Assembly: GCF_014197535.1 (NCBI RefSeq)
Contig: NZ_JACIFV010000021.1
Location: 1-64,000, forward strand
Direction of reading: 5' to 3'
Origin: Rhizobium aethiopicum
Lineage (GTDB): Bacteria > Pseudomonadota > Alphaproteobacteria > Rhizobiales > Rhizobiaceae
DNA: 64,000 nucleotides
Shown: piece by piece, positions 25,741 to 33,758 of the stretch
How the letters are laid out: every line of letters starts with the position of its first letter
How positions within the stretch are numbered: position 1 is the first letter of the stretch
Notes under the pieces: generated by a model
The model's database searches: none
What the model saw: the letters and a program-made list of their open reading frames with translations, nothing else
Told to the model about the DNA's origin: nothing
Position numbers and translations under genes: made by a program

Positions 25741-25847
25741 ACCGGTGCTTGGTTTTGTCTTCCCCTTCCATAAGAAGTTCCTGATGTTCGCCGATCGGAA
25801 GCTCTTGGTTATTGCCAAGTTTAAAGCAACCAAAGGGGGGATTCTTG

Positions 25848-26192
25848 ATGACCTACGACATGGCACGCGGCAGACGTATTCGAGAGGCGATATCCCGGGG
25901 CAAGTTCCGGAAAGTTCACGCCCTGGCGGCCGAACTAGACGTGTCCGTCGCCGCCGTCTCACGCTGGCAGAATGGCGGTCATACCTCGCTGGAAAGCGCC
26001 TGCGCGCTCGCCGATCTGCTGGATGTCTCCCTCGACTGGCTGCTGCTCGGGCGCGGCACGATGGACTGGCATAGGAACAGCGCGATCTCTCCCACGGAAT
26101 TGCAAATGGTTCTAGCGTTGCGCAACCGGTCTGCGGCAACACGGTCCAACCTCGTTGGGCTGGTCGAATCCATCCCGCCGGAGCACCCGTAA
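25848..26192 (+). CDS. Small XRE/Cro-like HTH regulator
   Basis: A 114-residue protein with one helix-turn-helix at about residues 6-65 (VHALAAELDVSVAAVSRWQN, then SLESACALADLLDVSLDWLLLG) followed by a short tail. The type is that of single-domain Cro/CI-like regulators. AGGGGGG-type purines precede ATG 25848. It is divergent from luxI and shares its promoter region, so it may be a quorum-sensing target or modulator. It also lies just upstream of the glucoamylase operon and could act on it. Confidence 0.75.
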   Translation: MTYDMARGRRIREAISRGKFRKVHALAAELDVSVAAVSRWQNGGHTSLESACALADLLDVSLDWLLLGRGTMDWHRNSAISPTELQMVLALRNRSAATRSNLVGLVESIPPEHP

Positions 26193-26254
26193 AGCCAAGC
26201 GCAATTCTCTGAGATTTTTTGACCTGAGCTCAACACGTTTAGGTTGATAAAAAG

Positions 26255-26272
26255 AAGATCGTCGACGATCTT
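26255..26272. promoter_or_regulatory. Perfect 18-bp palindrome before the glucoamylase operon
   Basis: AAGATCGTCGACGATCTT is an exact palindrome 63 bp after the XRE stop and 146 bp before the first start of the hydrolase gene. Its core ATCGT-N2-ACGAT is the same as in the two GntR-type operators at 768-783 and 2639-2654. An operator for a GntR/FCD protein is therefore the best reading. A terminator for the XRE gene is possible, but the arms leave almost no loop and only a short T tract follows. Confidence 0.6.
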
Positions 26273-26403
26273 TCACGTTAAAGGTTCAGTTGCACCGAGG
26301 GCAGACGGCCAGCCACCCTGCCCTCCGCAGAGACCTTGTATTCACTCTCAACGCCCATTTGGCCGCAATATTCCCTCGATCTGATCACGGCAGGTCTCAA
26401 CGA

Positions 26404-26449
26404 TTTGGAGTCAGTCAATGACAGTTGCGCTTTGGAGTCAGTCAATGAC
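26404..26449 (+). repeat. Tandem duplication of a ribosome-binding site and start codon
   Basis: TTTGGAGTCAGTCAATGAC occurs twice, at 26404-26422 and 26431-26449, with a 27-bp period. Each copy contains GGAG and an in-frame ATG (26418 and 26445). The duplication adds nine codons and keeps the reading frame, so translation could begin at either start. Confidence 0.9.
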
Positions 26450-27848
26450 GGGTGCGAACCCGGCCCATATCGGCGCCAATGCGCCTGCCGTCAAACCGCG
26501 GCCTGCCTTCGCGCAGACCGATCTGGTCGCATTGTCGCGCTATTTTGCTCTTCTGATGATGCGCAACATCACAAGCGATGGATATGTCATTGAGGATCCC
26601 ACATCGCCCGGCGTCTTTTCGGCCCCCGGCTGCATCATTGCCGCCCCCTCCTACCCAGCGAATACGCCGGGGGTCGACCAGGACTACGTTTTCAACTGGG
26701 TCCGCGACGGGGCCATTACGGCCATCGAAATCGCGCTTGCCGGCTTGCTGCCCGTTCCGGGCGGAGTTTTGCCGAGCCTGGTCGACTATGTGAACTTCGC
26801 CGCGCTCTGCCAGGCGAATGCGAAGAATTCCGACGCCGTCACACTTGGCCACGCCTGCTTCACCATCACCGGCGAGGTTCGTCCGTGGTCGGAGCAGAAT
26901 GACGGGCCGGCCATTCAGTCGATTGCGATCCTGACCCTGTTCGATCAGCTGGATGGCGCCACGCAGACGATCGCCAAACAATTGGTCGAGACCAACCTCG
27001 CTTATCTTCTCGAAGTCTACCAGAACAAGACCACAAATCTCTGGGAGGAATATGAGGGCTATTCGTTTTTCGCAAGAGCCGTACAGCTCCGCTTTTTCCG
27101 GGAAATTTCCACAAACACGATCGGCATTGCGGTGCCTGCCGGGGTGGCCGATGCCATCTCCTGGCTGGAAAGCCAGCTGGCCACCCATTGGAACGGGCAG
27201 CTCTATGTGAGCATTCTGGATGCTGCGGAGCAAGCCGGTTATGACGCGAACATCGATATCGTCTCTTCGGTCTGCTATGGCGGGATCGAGCCGACCGATA
27301 CCAAGCTTCTGGCAACGGCGGCCATCTTGCGGCGCCAGTGGGCCGATCCTTCGTCTTCGAACTATTACCCGATCAATGGCGCCGACGCCGCCAAAGGGCT
27401 CGGACCACTCTTCGGGCGCTATCCAGGCGACCATTACGATGGCGATGTGGCGGCTCCAGTGGTCGGCGGGCATCCCTGGGCCCTGTGCACCGCCAACTTC
27501 GCCGAGTTTCAATATCGGCTTGCCAATGCCATCGATGCCAGCGGCGCCATCCCCCTCGATCAGTTCTCCGAACCCTTCTTCGCGGAACTGGGACTTGGCG
27601 CATCCAGCAGCGCCGCCGAAGCGTCGGCTGCCCTGCGGGCTTCGTCTGACGTCATGCTGCGCGCCATCGTCTATCACAGCGATCACTACGAGCTGAGCGA
27701 ACAGTTCGATGGTACCGTCGGCTACGAGAAAAGCGTCCGGAATCTGACCTGGAGCTATGCTTCCTTTCTCTCCGCAGTCAGAGCCCGCTCTGCCGGCGCC
27801 GCGGCCGCCAAGTCCAAACCCCGAAACTCCCGCGGCCCGAGATCATGA
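26418..27848 (+). CDS. GH15 glucoamylase-like glycoside hydrolase
   Basis: A 476-residue protein matching glucan 1,4-alpha-glucosidases of family GH15, including fungal-type landmarks: DYVFNWVRDGAIT (substrate pocket), SEQNDGPAIQ, LWEEYEGYSFFARAVQLRF with the general-acid Glu in WEE, HPWALCTANFAEFQYRL, and SEQFDGTVG with the general-base Glu. Both catalytic Glu residues are present, so it should release glucose from an alpha-glucoside. Fungal enzymes are secreted, but no signal peptide is visible here, so the enzyme is probably cytoplasmic and acts on a small glycoside. Start is 26418 or 26445. It heads an eight-gene co-directional set with oxidoreductases and TIM-barrel isomerases. Confidence 0.85.
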   Translation: MTVALWSQSMTGANPAHIGANAPAVKPRPAFAQTDLVALSRYFALLMMRNITSDGYVIEDPTSPGVFSAPGCIIAAPSYPANTPGVDQDYVFNWVRDGAITAIEIALAGLLPVPGGVLPSLVDYVNFAALCQANAKNSDAVTLGHACFTITGEVRPWSEQNDGPAIQSIAILTLFDQLDGATQTIAKQLVETNLAYLLEVYQNKTTNLWEEYEGYSFFARAVQLRFFREISTNTIGIAVPAGVADAISWLESQLATHWNGQLYVSILDAAEQAGYDANIDIVSSVCYGGIEPTDTKLLATAAILRRQWADPSSSNYYPINGADAAKGLGPLFGRYPGDHYDGDVAAPVVGGHPWALCTANFAEFQYRLANAIDASGAIPLDQFSEPFFAELGLGASSSAAEASAALRASSDVMLRAIVYHSDHYELSEQFDGTVGYEKSVRNLTWSYASFLSAVRARSAGAAAAKSKPRNSRGPRS

Positions 27849-27849
27849 C

Positions 27850-27875
27850 GATTTCAGGCCGCCCAGCCTGAAATC
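27850..27875 (+). other. Strong intercistronic hairpin after the GH15 gene
   Basis: GATTTCAGGC and GCCTGAAATC form a perfect 10-bp stem with a 6-nt loop, beginning 2 bp after the GH15 stop. No T run follows. A smaller stem (CCGCA/TGCGG) lies 30 bp further on. RNA processing, stabilisation of the GH15 message or partial termination would explain it. Confidence 0.6.
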
Positions 27876-27943
27876 TCGATTGAGTTCCAGAACGCATGAT
27901 CCGCAAAGCCTGATGCGGCTTCCGGGAATAATGGAGGACCAAA

Positions 27944-29815
27944 GTGCTTTTTCCCCTCGAATCGGCAATAAGAGCCGATGCCAAGACCGTCGCAGAGTCT
28001 GGCGACTACGATATCGTGATCGTCGGCAGCGGAATTTCCGGAGCAATCATTGCCAAGCAGGCTGCGGAAGCGGGCAAACGTGTCCTTATCCTTGAAGCCG
28101 GAACCGGTTCCAATGTCACTCTGGCAGGCTATGACAATCTGCTGACGACTTTTTATTCGGCAGCCTCCAAGGACAACCAGTCGCCCTTTCCGCTAAATGC
28201 GAACGCGGCCATACCCCGCAGCCCGCAGCTTCGCAAGCTGCAGGCGGGGGAAACCGATAGCTCGAACTATATCGTTCAATCCGGCCCTTATGTCAGTGAT
28301 ACGGTATATACCCGTATTTTCGGCGGAACGACCATGCACTGGGAGGCGAAAACGCCCCGCCTGCTTCGCTCCGACTTCAAGACGCGCACGCTCTTCGGCC
28401 AGGGGTTGGACTGGCCGCTGAGCTTTGAGGAAGTCGAGGAGGATTACCGCCTGGCCGAGCGGGAAATCGGCGTATCGGCGAATGTCGAGGATCAGCAATA
28501 TCTCGGGCAGACCTTCCCGGACGACTATGTCTTTCCTATGCGCGGCCTGCCGCTCTCCTATCTGGATCAGCAGGTCAATAAAGGCATCGAGGGCACCAGT
28601 GTCGAACTTTACGACAAGACCTATCCTCTGAAGGTCAGGCCCTATCCGCAGGGGCGCAATGGCATACCCAACTCGGCCTATGACGGTGGGAAGGGCTACC
28701 GTCCAATCGGCGCCGTCGATACGCATCAGGTCGAAGAGGGCGGTCGCTGCCAGGGCAACACCAACTGCGTACCGCTCTGTCCCGTGCAAGCGCGCTACCA
28801 CTCTGGCAAAACGCTTGCCAAGGCGTTCGCGGTAAATGGGAAAGGCGGCGAGCGGCTTGTCGAACTGCTGCCGCAGGCGGTCGCATCGAAGGTCAACATC
28901 GATCCGGATAGCGGGAAAGTCCGCTCTCTCGAGGTCAAGATTTACAAGGACCCGGCCTCACCGGCCCACGAGACCATCACCGTGAAGGGCAAGATTTTCG
29001 TGCTTGCGGCAGGCGCCATCGAAACGGCGCGTCTTATGCTGGCCTCCGGCCTGCGCAGCACCAGCGGTCTTGTCGGACGCAATCTGATGGACCACGCCTA
29101 TCTGCTGAACTGGGCGCTGATGCCTGAGATCTGCGGCACGATGCGCGGAACCAGTTCGACGGGCGGTATCGTCGACCTGCGGGACGGCCCTTTCCGGGAA
29201 AAGCAGGCCGCCTTCGCCATCGATATCCATAACGACGGCTGGGGTTGGGCCACAGGTGCGCCGACCTCCGACCTTCTGGAACTGGTGGATGATCGCAACC
29301 TCTACGGCGCGGATCTTCGGCGCGGCATGGTCGACCAGATTTCGCGGCAGTTGCTGCTGGCGTTCATGATCGAGGTGATGCCCGTCGAAAGCAACCGCAT
29401 CACGGTGGATCCGCAATATACCGATGCTCTGGGCAACATGCGGCCCATCCTTTCCTTCACGGTTCCGGAATATACCATGAAGGGTGCCGCCTATGGCCGC
29501 CAGTTTGCGCGCACCGTCTTTACGCGCCTGGGCGCGCAGGACCATACCCATTACGACCGCAGCGACTACGGCTATGTGGCCTATGAGGGACAAGGCTATG
29601 CGATCCGCGGCGGCAATCATCTGGCCGGCACCCATATCATGGGAACGACGAGGACCAATTCCGTCGTGGACAAGAACCAGCGCAGCTGGGACCACGAAAA
29701 TCTCTATCTCGTGGGCGGCGGCAGCATGCCGACGATCGGCACGGCCAATGTCACCTTGACGCTGGCTGCCATGTGCTTCCGAAGCGGTCGCAACATTCTG
29801 AAGTCTCTGCATTGA
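27944..29815 (+). CDS. GMC-family FAD oxidoreductase (sugar/polyol dehydrogenase type)
   Basis: A 623-residue GMC flavoprotein. The ADP-binding motif IVIVGSGISGAIIAKQA sits at about residues 23-39, and the C-terminal FAD segment GTHIMGTTRTNSVVDK with GGGSMPTIGTANVTLT closes the protein. A Cys-containing insert (CQGNTNCVPLCPVQARYHS) resembles gluconate, fructose and glucoside-3-dehydrogenase large subunits rather than choline dehydrogenase. It starts at GTG 27944 with GGAGG 8 bp upstream. There is no Tat or Sec signal. A sorbitol-dehydrogenase-type small subunit is encoded two genes downstream, so it probably works as a heterodimer oxidising a sugar hydroxyl, possibly at C3. Confidence 0.85.
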   Translation: MLFPLESAIRADAKTVAESGDYDIVIVGSGISGAIIAKQAAEAGKRVLILEAGTGSNVTLAGYDNLLTTFYSAASKDNQSPFPLNANAAIPRSPQLRKLQAGETDSSNYIVQSGPYVSDTVYTRIFGGTTMHWEAKTPRLLRSDFKTRTLFGQGLDWPLSFEEVEEDYRLAEREIGVSANVEDQQYLGQTFPDDYVFPMRGLPLSYLDQQVNKGIEGTSVELYDKTYPLKVRPYPQGRNGIPNSAYDGGKGYRPIGAVDTHQVEEGGRCQGNTNCVPLCPVQARYHSGKTLAKAFAVNGKGGERLVELLPQAVASKVNIDPDSGKVRSLEVKIYKDPASPAHETITVKGKIFVLAAGAIETARLMLASGLRSTSGLVGRNLMDHAYLLNWALMPEICGTMRGTSSTGGIVDLRDGPFREKQAAFAIDIHNDGWGWATGAPTSDLLELVDDRNLYGADLRRGMVDQISRQLLLAFMIEVMPVESNRITVDPQYTDALGNMRPILSFTVPEYTMKGAAYGRQFARTVFTRLGAQDHTHYDRSDYGYVAYEGQGYAIRGGNHLAGTHIMGTTRTNSVVDKNQRSWDHENLYLVGGGSMPTIGTANVTLTLAAMCFRSGRNILKSLH

Positions 29816-29820
29816 ACGAA

Positions 29821-29880
29821 GGCCGGCATCCATTGCGGGAACGAACCGATGGGTTCGATGCAAGCGACACGAAGCCGGCC
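29821..29880 (+). other. Structured intercistronic element after the GMC gene
   Basis: GGCCGGC (29821-29827) pairs perfectly with GCCGGCC (29874-29880). Inside it TTGC pairs with GCAA (29833-29836 / 29860-29863) and CGAACC with GGTTCG (29842-29847 / 29852-29857). The nested stems fill most of the gap to the next gene. The element has no T tract, so RNA stability or processing is more likely than termination. Confidence 0.5.
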
Positions 29881-29914
29881 GGTGCACCCAATTTATCTTT
29901 CATGGAGCATGAGC

Positions 29915-31033
29915 ATGGATTCCTACAGTATCAAGACGCTCGATGAGCTGAAAGAGTTTCTCTACCGGGCGATGCAGCTCGAGCATGCGACGATTCCGCC
30001 GTATCTGACGGCGCTTTACTCGATCAAGCCCGGCGTCAACCAGGATGCAACCCAGGTTCTGCGCGTGATCGTCGTGGAAGAAATGCTGCATCTGACGATC
30101 GCGGCCAATATTCTCAATGCCATCGGCGGCAAGCCGGATCTTGTCAGGCCGGACTTCGTAGCCAGCTATCCCGCTGCCCTGCCGGACGGTGAGACCGATT
30201 TCAAGGTCGGCATCCAGGCTTTCGGCCGTGAGGCGCTAGCGACTTTCCTGAAAATCGAGCGGCCGGCCCAGCGTCCTGAACATCTCGTCGGCAAGGGTCT
30301 GATATACCGCAAAACCCCGCCTGACATCACCGCGCTTGCCAGCCATCCGAGGCATGAGGACTTCCATTTCTACAGTATCGGCGAGTTCTACTCGGCCATC
30401 GCGGAAGGCATCAAATACCTGGAAGCCGAAGCGCATGAGGCGGGCACAACCATCTTTACCGGCGACAGGTCGCGCCAGATCACCTCGGAATATTATTACT
30501 CCGGCGGCGGCGAGCTGTTTCCGGTGACCGATCTGAAAAGTGCCTTGGAAGCCATCGACCTCATCATCGAACAGGGCGAGGGCGACGGTGGCGGTATCTA
30601 CGACGATGACGACCACGAACTGGCCCATTACTATCGTTTCGAGGAACTGGTCAAAGGCCGCTACTACCAGAAGGGCGACCAGCCCGGCCAACCCACAGGT
30701 CCGCACCTGCAGGTCGATTGGGAGGGCGCCTATCCCATAAAAGAGAACCTGAAAGTGGGGGACATACTCGAAGGTTCGGAACTGCGTGAGGCGGCGATCG
30801 CCTTCAACACGCGCTATGGCGAATTTCTCCAGCTTTTGACGCGTGCCTATAACGGCCAGCCCAGCCTGCTGCTGGAAGCCGTTCCGATGATGTTCGAATT
30901 CCGCAACATGATCCTCGAACTCATCCGCAATCCCCTGCCGAAGCATCCCGGTAAGAACGGCAGCCCCACCTATGAGATCCCCGGCGGTATCAAACAGCCA
31001 GCCGTCACCCGGCAGGCGGAGGTGAACGCATGA
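29915..31033 (+). CDS. Ferritin-like di-iron protein (iminophenyl-pyruvate dimer synthase-like domain)
   Basis: The 372-residue protein begins with a ferritin-like four-helix domain of the type seen in VioB-like proteins: LEHATIPPYLTALYSI and VVEEMLHLTIAANILNAIGG, carrying the Glu and ExxH residues expected for a di-iron site (about residues 23-75). The C-terminal two-thirds are less recognisable, with an acidic stretch (DDDDHE) and EFLQLLTRAYNGQPSLLLEA near the end. I chose ATG 29915 because GGAG is 8 bp upstream; the ATG two codons earlier is too close. Its stop overlaps the small-subunit gene (ATGA). An oxidative or oxygen-dependent step, or iron supply to a partner, is plausible; no substrate is known. 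Confidence 0.75.
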   Translation: MDSYSIKTLDELKEFLYRAMQLEHATIPPYLTALYSIKPGVNQDATQVLRVIVVEEMLHLTIAANILNAIGGKPDLVRPDFVASYPAALPDGETDFKVGIQAFGREALATFLKIERPAQRPEHLVGKGLIYRKTPPDITALASHPRHEDFHFYSIGEFYSAIAEGIKYLEAEAHEAGTTIFTGDRSRQITSEYYYSGGGELFPVTDLKSALEAIDLIIEQGEGDGGGIYDDDDHELAHYYRFEELVKGRYYQKGDQPGQPTGPHLQVDWEGAYPIKENLKVGDILEGSELREAAIAFNTRYGEFLQLLTRAYNGQPSLLLEAVPMMFEFRNMILELIRNPLPKHPGKNGSPTYEIPGGIKQPAVTRQAEVNA

Positions 31034-31587
31034 CCAGCCGTTTCGAGCCCTTTCTGGGTCTTTCCGTCGAATTGACGGCCTTCTCCTACTTCGATCTTCT
31101 AGGAACCGGCCTGGCAGAACGCTATCTCGCCACGCTCGATACGGTGGTCGGCAGCGAGATCACCGACGCGCTGCTGGCCGCTTTCACGGCCTTGCCACCG
31201 CCGGAAAGCGAGGTCCGTATCCACGCCGTGCGCACGACCATCCTCGGCAATGAATTGCTCGGAGACGTGGCCCGCGCGCTGATCAAGCTCTGGTATTCCG
31301 GCACCTGGTTCGAGCTGCCCTCCGCCTGGACGGAGCGCTTTGGCCCCAGGCCTGCGAATACCACCTTCGTCGTTTCTCCCGATGCCTATATCGAGGGTCT
31401 GCTCTGGAAGGCAATCGGAGCTCACCCTGCGGGCGCCAAGGGGCAGGGTTTCGGCTCCTGGGCCTTTCCACCGAAAATTCCGGCTCCGGCCCCCGTTCCA
31501 AAACCTGACCTGACGCCACTTCCGCTTGTCTTCAAAGAACTGGATCAACGCCATGACGAAATATCTGCATCGACTGACGCCCGCTAA
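31030..31587 (+). CDS. FAD-dependent sorbitol dehydrogenase/gluconate dehydrogenase-type small subunit
   Basis: A 185-residue protein resembling small subunits of membrane FAD-sorbitol or gluconate-2-dehydrogenases: GLSVELTAFSYFDLLGTGLAE at the start and RALIKLWYSGTWFELP in the middle. These subunits assist folding and export of the GMC partner. Here there is no Tat signal, and the tail is rich in Pro and Lys (PPKIPAPAPVPKPD). It overlaps the ferritin-like gene upstream by 4 bp and the IolE-like gene downstream by 35 bp, marking tight coupling. It is expected to pair with the GMC protein at 27944. Confidence 0.65.
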   Translation: MTSRFEPFLGLSVELTAFSYFDLLGTGLAERYLATLDTVVGSEITDALLAAFTALPPPESEVRIHAVRTTILGNELLGDVARALIKLWYSGTWFELPSAWTERFGPRPANTTFVVSPDAYIEGLLWKAIGAHPAGAKGQGFGSWAFPPKIPAPAPVPKPDLTPLPLVFKELDQRHDEISASTDAR

Positions 31588-32491
31588 GGTCTGGCTCGGC
31601 GTCATCCCCACGCTCTGGTGGAATGACGATTTCATCAACATCGACATCGGCATCCCCTACGAGCAGGCTCTGAGTGAAATGGCGCTCGCCGGCTATGTCG
31701 GGTGCGGCGTCGGCCATAAATATCCGACGGATCCGAAAATCTTGCGCCCCGTCCTCGAACTCAGGGGATTGCGGATTTCCGAGCCTTGGGTGAGCACTTA
31801 CTTCACCATCAAGGCGATGAATCGTCACACGCTTGAAAGCGTCGATGCTCAGCTCGACTTCCTCGAAGCCATGGAAGGCGGCAGCGACGATCCGCGCAGG
31901 GCCGATCTCGTCGTCGCCGAGTTTGGCGGAGCGGTCAATCCGCTTCCGGTCGCCCTGTTTCCCAATTGCCCCGAATTCTCCGAGGACCAGTGGAAACAGC
32001 TGATCGAAGGCCTTCACGCAGCGGGAGAGAAAGCCAGGGCCCGTAACCGCCGGCTCTGCTATCACCCGCATCTCGGAACAGGGGTGATGAAGACGGAAGC
32101 GATCCACCGGCTCATGGACGAGACGGATCCTCGCCTGGTCAACATGCTTCTCGACACCGCACACCAGGCGGCTGCCGGTGTCGATCCGCTGGCGCTGGCC
32201 AGAAAATACGCCCACCGCATCAAGCATGTTCACCTGAAAGACATTCGCGCCGAGGTGGTTACGAGGATTCACCACAGGGAATTGTCCTTCCAACAAGGGA
32301 TCGAGGCGGGGATCTTCACCGTGCCGGGTGACGGCTCGATAGAGACCTTTCCGGAAATTCTCGATGCGTTGGCCGAGGCGGATTTCGCCGGGTGGATCTG
32401 CGTCGAGGCAGAGCAGGACCCGGCCAAGGCCAATCCGCTGCAATACGCGAAAATGGGCCGCGAATATCTGCGCAAGCTGCTTGGATGGTAG
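31553..32491 (+). CDS. IolE-like sugar isomerase/dehydratase (xylose-isomerase-like TIM barrel)
   Basis: A 312-residue AP-endonuclease-2 / xylose-isomerase-like TIM barrel. The opening (IPYEQALSEMALAGYVGCGVGHKYP) follows inosose dehydratase IolE, and metal-ligand regions are visible in CYHPHLGTGV, MLLDTAHQAAAG and IKHVHLKDI, with the last Glu in ICVEAEQDP. These are the metal residues of the fold, so it should be active. No inositol genes are nearby. The start is ATG 31553 inside the 3' end of the preceding gene. Dehydration or epimerisation of a keto-sugar made by the GMC enzyme is a fitting inference. Confidence 0.78.
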   Translation: MTKYLHRLTPAKVWLGVIPTLWWNDDFINIDIGIPYEQALSEMALAGYVGCGVGHKYPTDPKILRPVLELRGLRISEPWVSTYFTIKAMNRHTLESVDAQLDFLEAMEGGSDDPRRADLVVAEFGGAVNPLPVALFPNCPEFSEDQWKQLIEGLHAAGEKARARNRRLCYHPHLGTGVMKTEAIHRLMDETDPRLVNMLLDTAHQAAAGVDPLALARKYAHRIKHVHLKDIRAEVVTRIHHRELSFQQGIEAGIFTVPGDGSIETFPEILDALAEADFAGWICVEAEQDPAKANPLQYAKMGREYLRKLLGW

Positions 32492-32620
32492 CCCGGCGCG
32501 GACCGTTTGTTTCACCTCGCAATGTGAGGGAGGCGGGACGGATCTCGCCTCATAGCAATGCCGGGCGAGACGTCATCCTGAACCACGCATTCCTGGATAG
32601 CCACAGCTGGAGCGATGAAG

Positions 32621-33643
32621 ATGGAAGAGGCACGCAGGCGAGATATATATTTCAGCTTCTTTATGTTTACAGCCGATTTGAGGCCGAATGACGCGGGCTA
32701 CACCCAGGTTCTCGTCAGACATCTGAAAGCTCTTACCGAGATCGGCTACACCGGCTTCGATGTGCATATCGCCCCAGGACCGGCCCATATCGGTCATCAT
32801 GCTGAGATCGAAAGCTATATCAGCCTCAAAAGGGCGTTCGATCAGGCCGGCTTCCGGGACGTGAAATTCACAACCAATGTGGGGACCACGCGAACCTTCG
32901 ATCCGACCTCGCCCTACGAAGAACAGCGCAAGCAGGCTTTGTCCTATCTCAAATCCCGCGTCGACATTACCTCGGTGCTGGGCGGAGAGAATACGATCAT
33001 GTCGGGGCCGTTCCTGTACCCCTATGGTATCTTTCCGCTGACGGATGACGGTGAAGGGATCTGGAGCGACGCGCTTCAGGATTGGATGAAGCCACGATAT
33101 GCGGCGGCAGCCTCCATCTTCCGGGAATTGGCGCAATATTCTGCCGAGAAGAGGGTGAAGCTCGCCATCGAACCCGTCAAGAATTGGGAAACGCCCGGGG
33201 CGACCATGGTCTCGGAAGTGCTGGATTTTCTCGAAAGCGCCGACATCCCGGTCTGTGGCGTCACGATCGATACGGCTCAGGTCGTGATGGAAAGCCAGGG
33301 GCCGGCGATCTTCAGGAAAAATGTCGCCCGGGCAGCACAGCAAAGCCGGCTGAATTACGTTCATATCTCAGCACCGGACCGGGGCGCTGTCGGAGATAGC
33401 TGGATTCCCTGGGAGATCATGCTGGACGAAATCGAGCCGGTCTATTCCGGCCCTTATCTCGTCGAAGTCTTTAACGCGATTCCCCCCTTCGAGAGCTCGA
33501 TGCGAATGACGCGCAGACGCTTCTGGCGGCCCGGCGAGGACGCGCCGGAGGCGGGCGTCGACAGCGCCTACGACGTTGCGCGCGCCGCCCTGAGGACATT
33601 GGAGGAAAAGATCGCGTCCCACGGTCGTCGATCTCATCCGTGA
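32621..33643 (+). CDS. Xylose-isomerase-like TIM-barrel sugar isomerase/epimerase
   Basis: A 340-residue protein of the sugar phosphate isomerase/epimerase fold. Metal-ligand regions are KLAIEPVKNWETPG, VTIDTAQVVMES, LNYVHISAPDRG and YLVEVFNAI, which correspond to the Glu-Asp-His-Glu set of D-tagatose-3-epimerase relatives. It is only distantly similar to the IolE-like neighbour. Start ATG 32621 has GGAG at correct spacing; the ATG 6 bp earlier is too close. Related proteins epimerise ketoses or, in C-glycoside deglycosidases, eliminate aglycones from 3-keto sugars after a GMC oxidase. The partner gene set makes the second activity worth testing. Confidence 0.78.
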   Translation: MEEARRRDIYFSFFMFTADLRPNDAGYTQVLVRHLKALTEIGYTGFDVHIAPGPAHIGHHAEIESYISLKRAFDQAGFRDVKFTTNVGTTRTFDPTSPYEEQRKQALSYLKSRVDITSVLGGENTIMSGPFLYPYGIFPLTDDGEGIWSDALQDWMKPRYAAAASIFRELAQYSAEKRVKLAIEPVKNWETPGATMVSEVLDFLESADIPVCGVTIDTAQVVMESQGPAIFRKNVARAAQQSRLNYVHISAPDRGAVGDSWIPWEIMLDEIEPVYSGPYLVEVFNAIPPFESSMRMTRRRFWRPGEDAPEAGVDSAYDVARAALRTLEEKIASHGRRSHP

Positions 33644-33758
33644 TGGCGCTCTGCGCACATGTTGGAAACAAACCTGGGAATGCTGGGGAACCACGTCTCC
33701 GCCATGCCCGGGCGAACATCAAACCTCAGCAAACGACCTTTCAATCAGGGAGATACCT

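Noticed and set aside
25799..25824. Loose dyad around TTGCCAAGTTTAAAGCAA upstream of the XRE gene
   Set aside because: The arms match at only a few positions; too weak to claim an autoregulatory operator.
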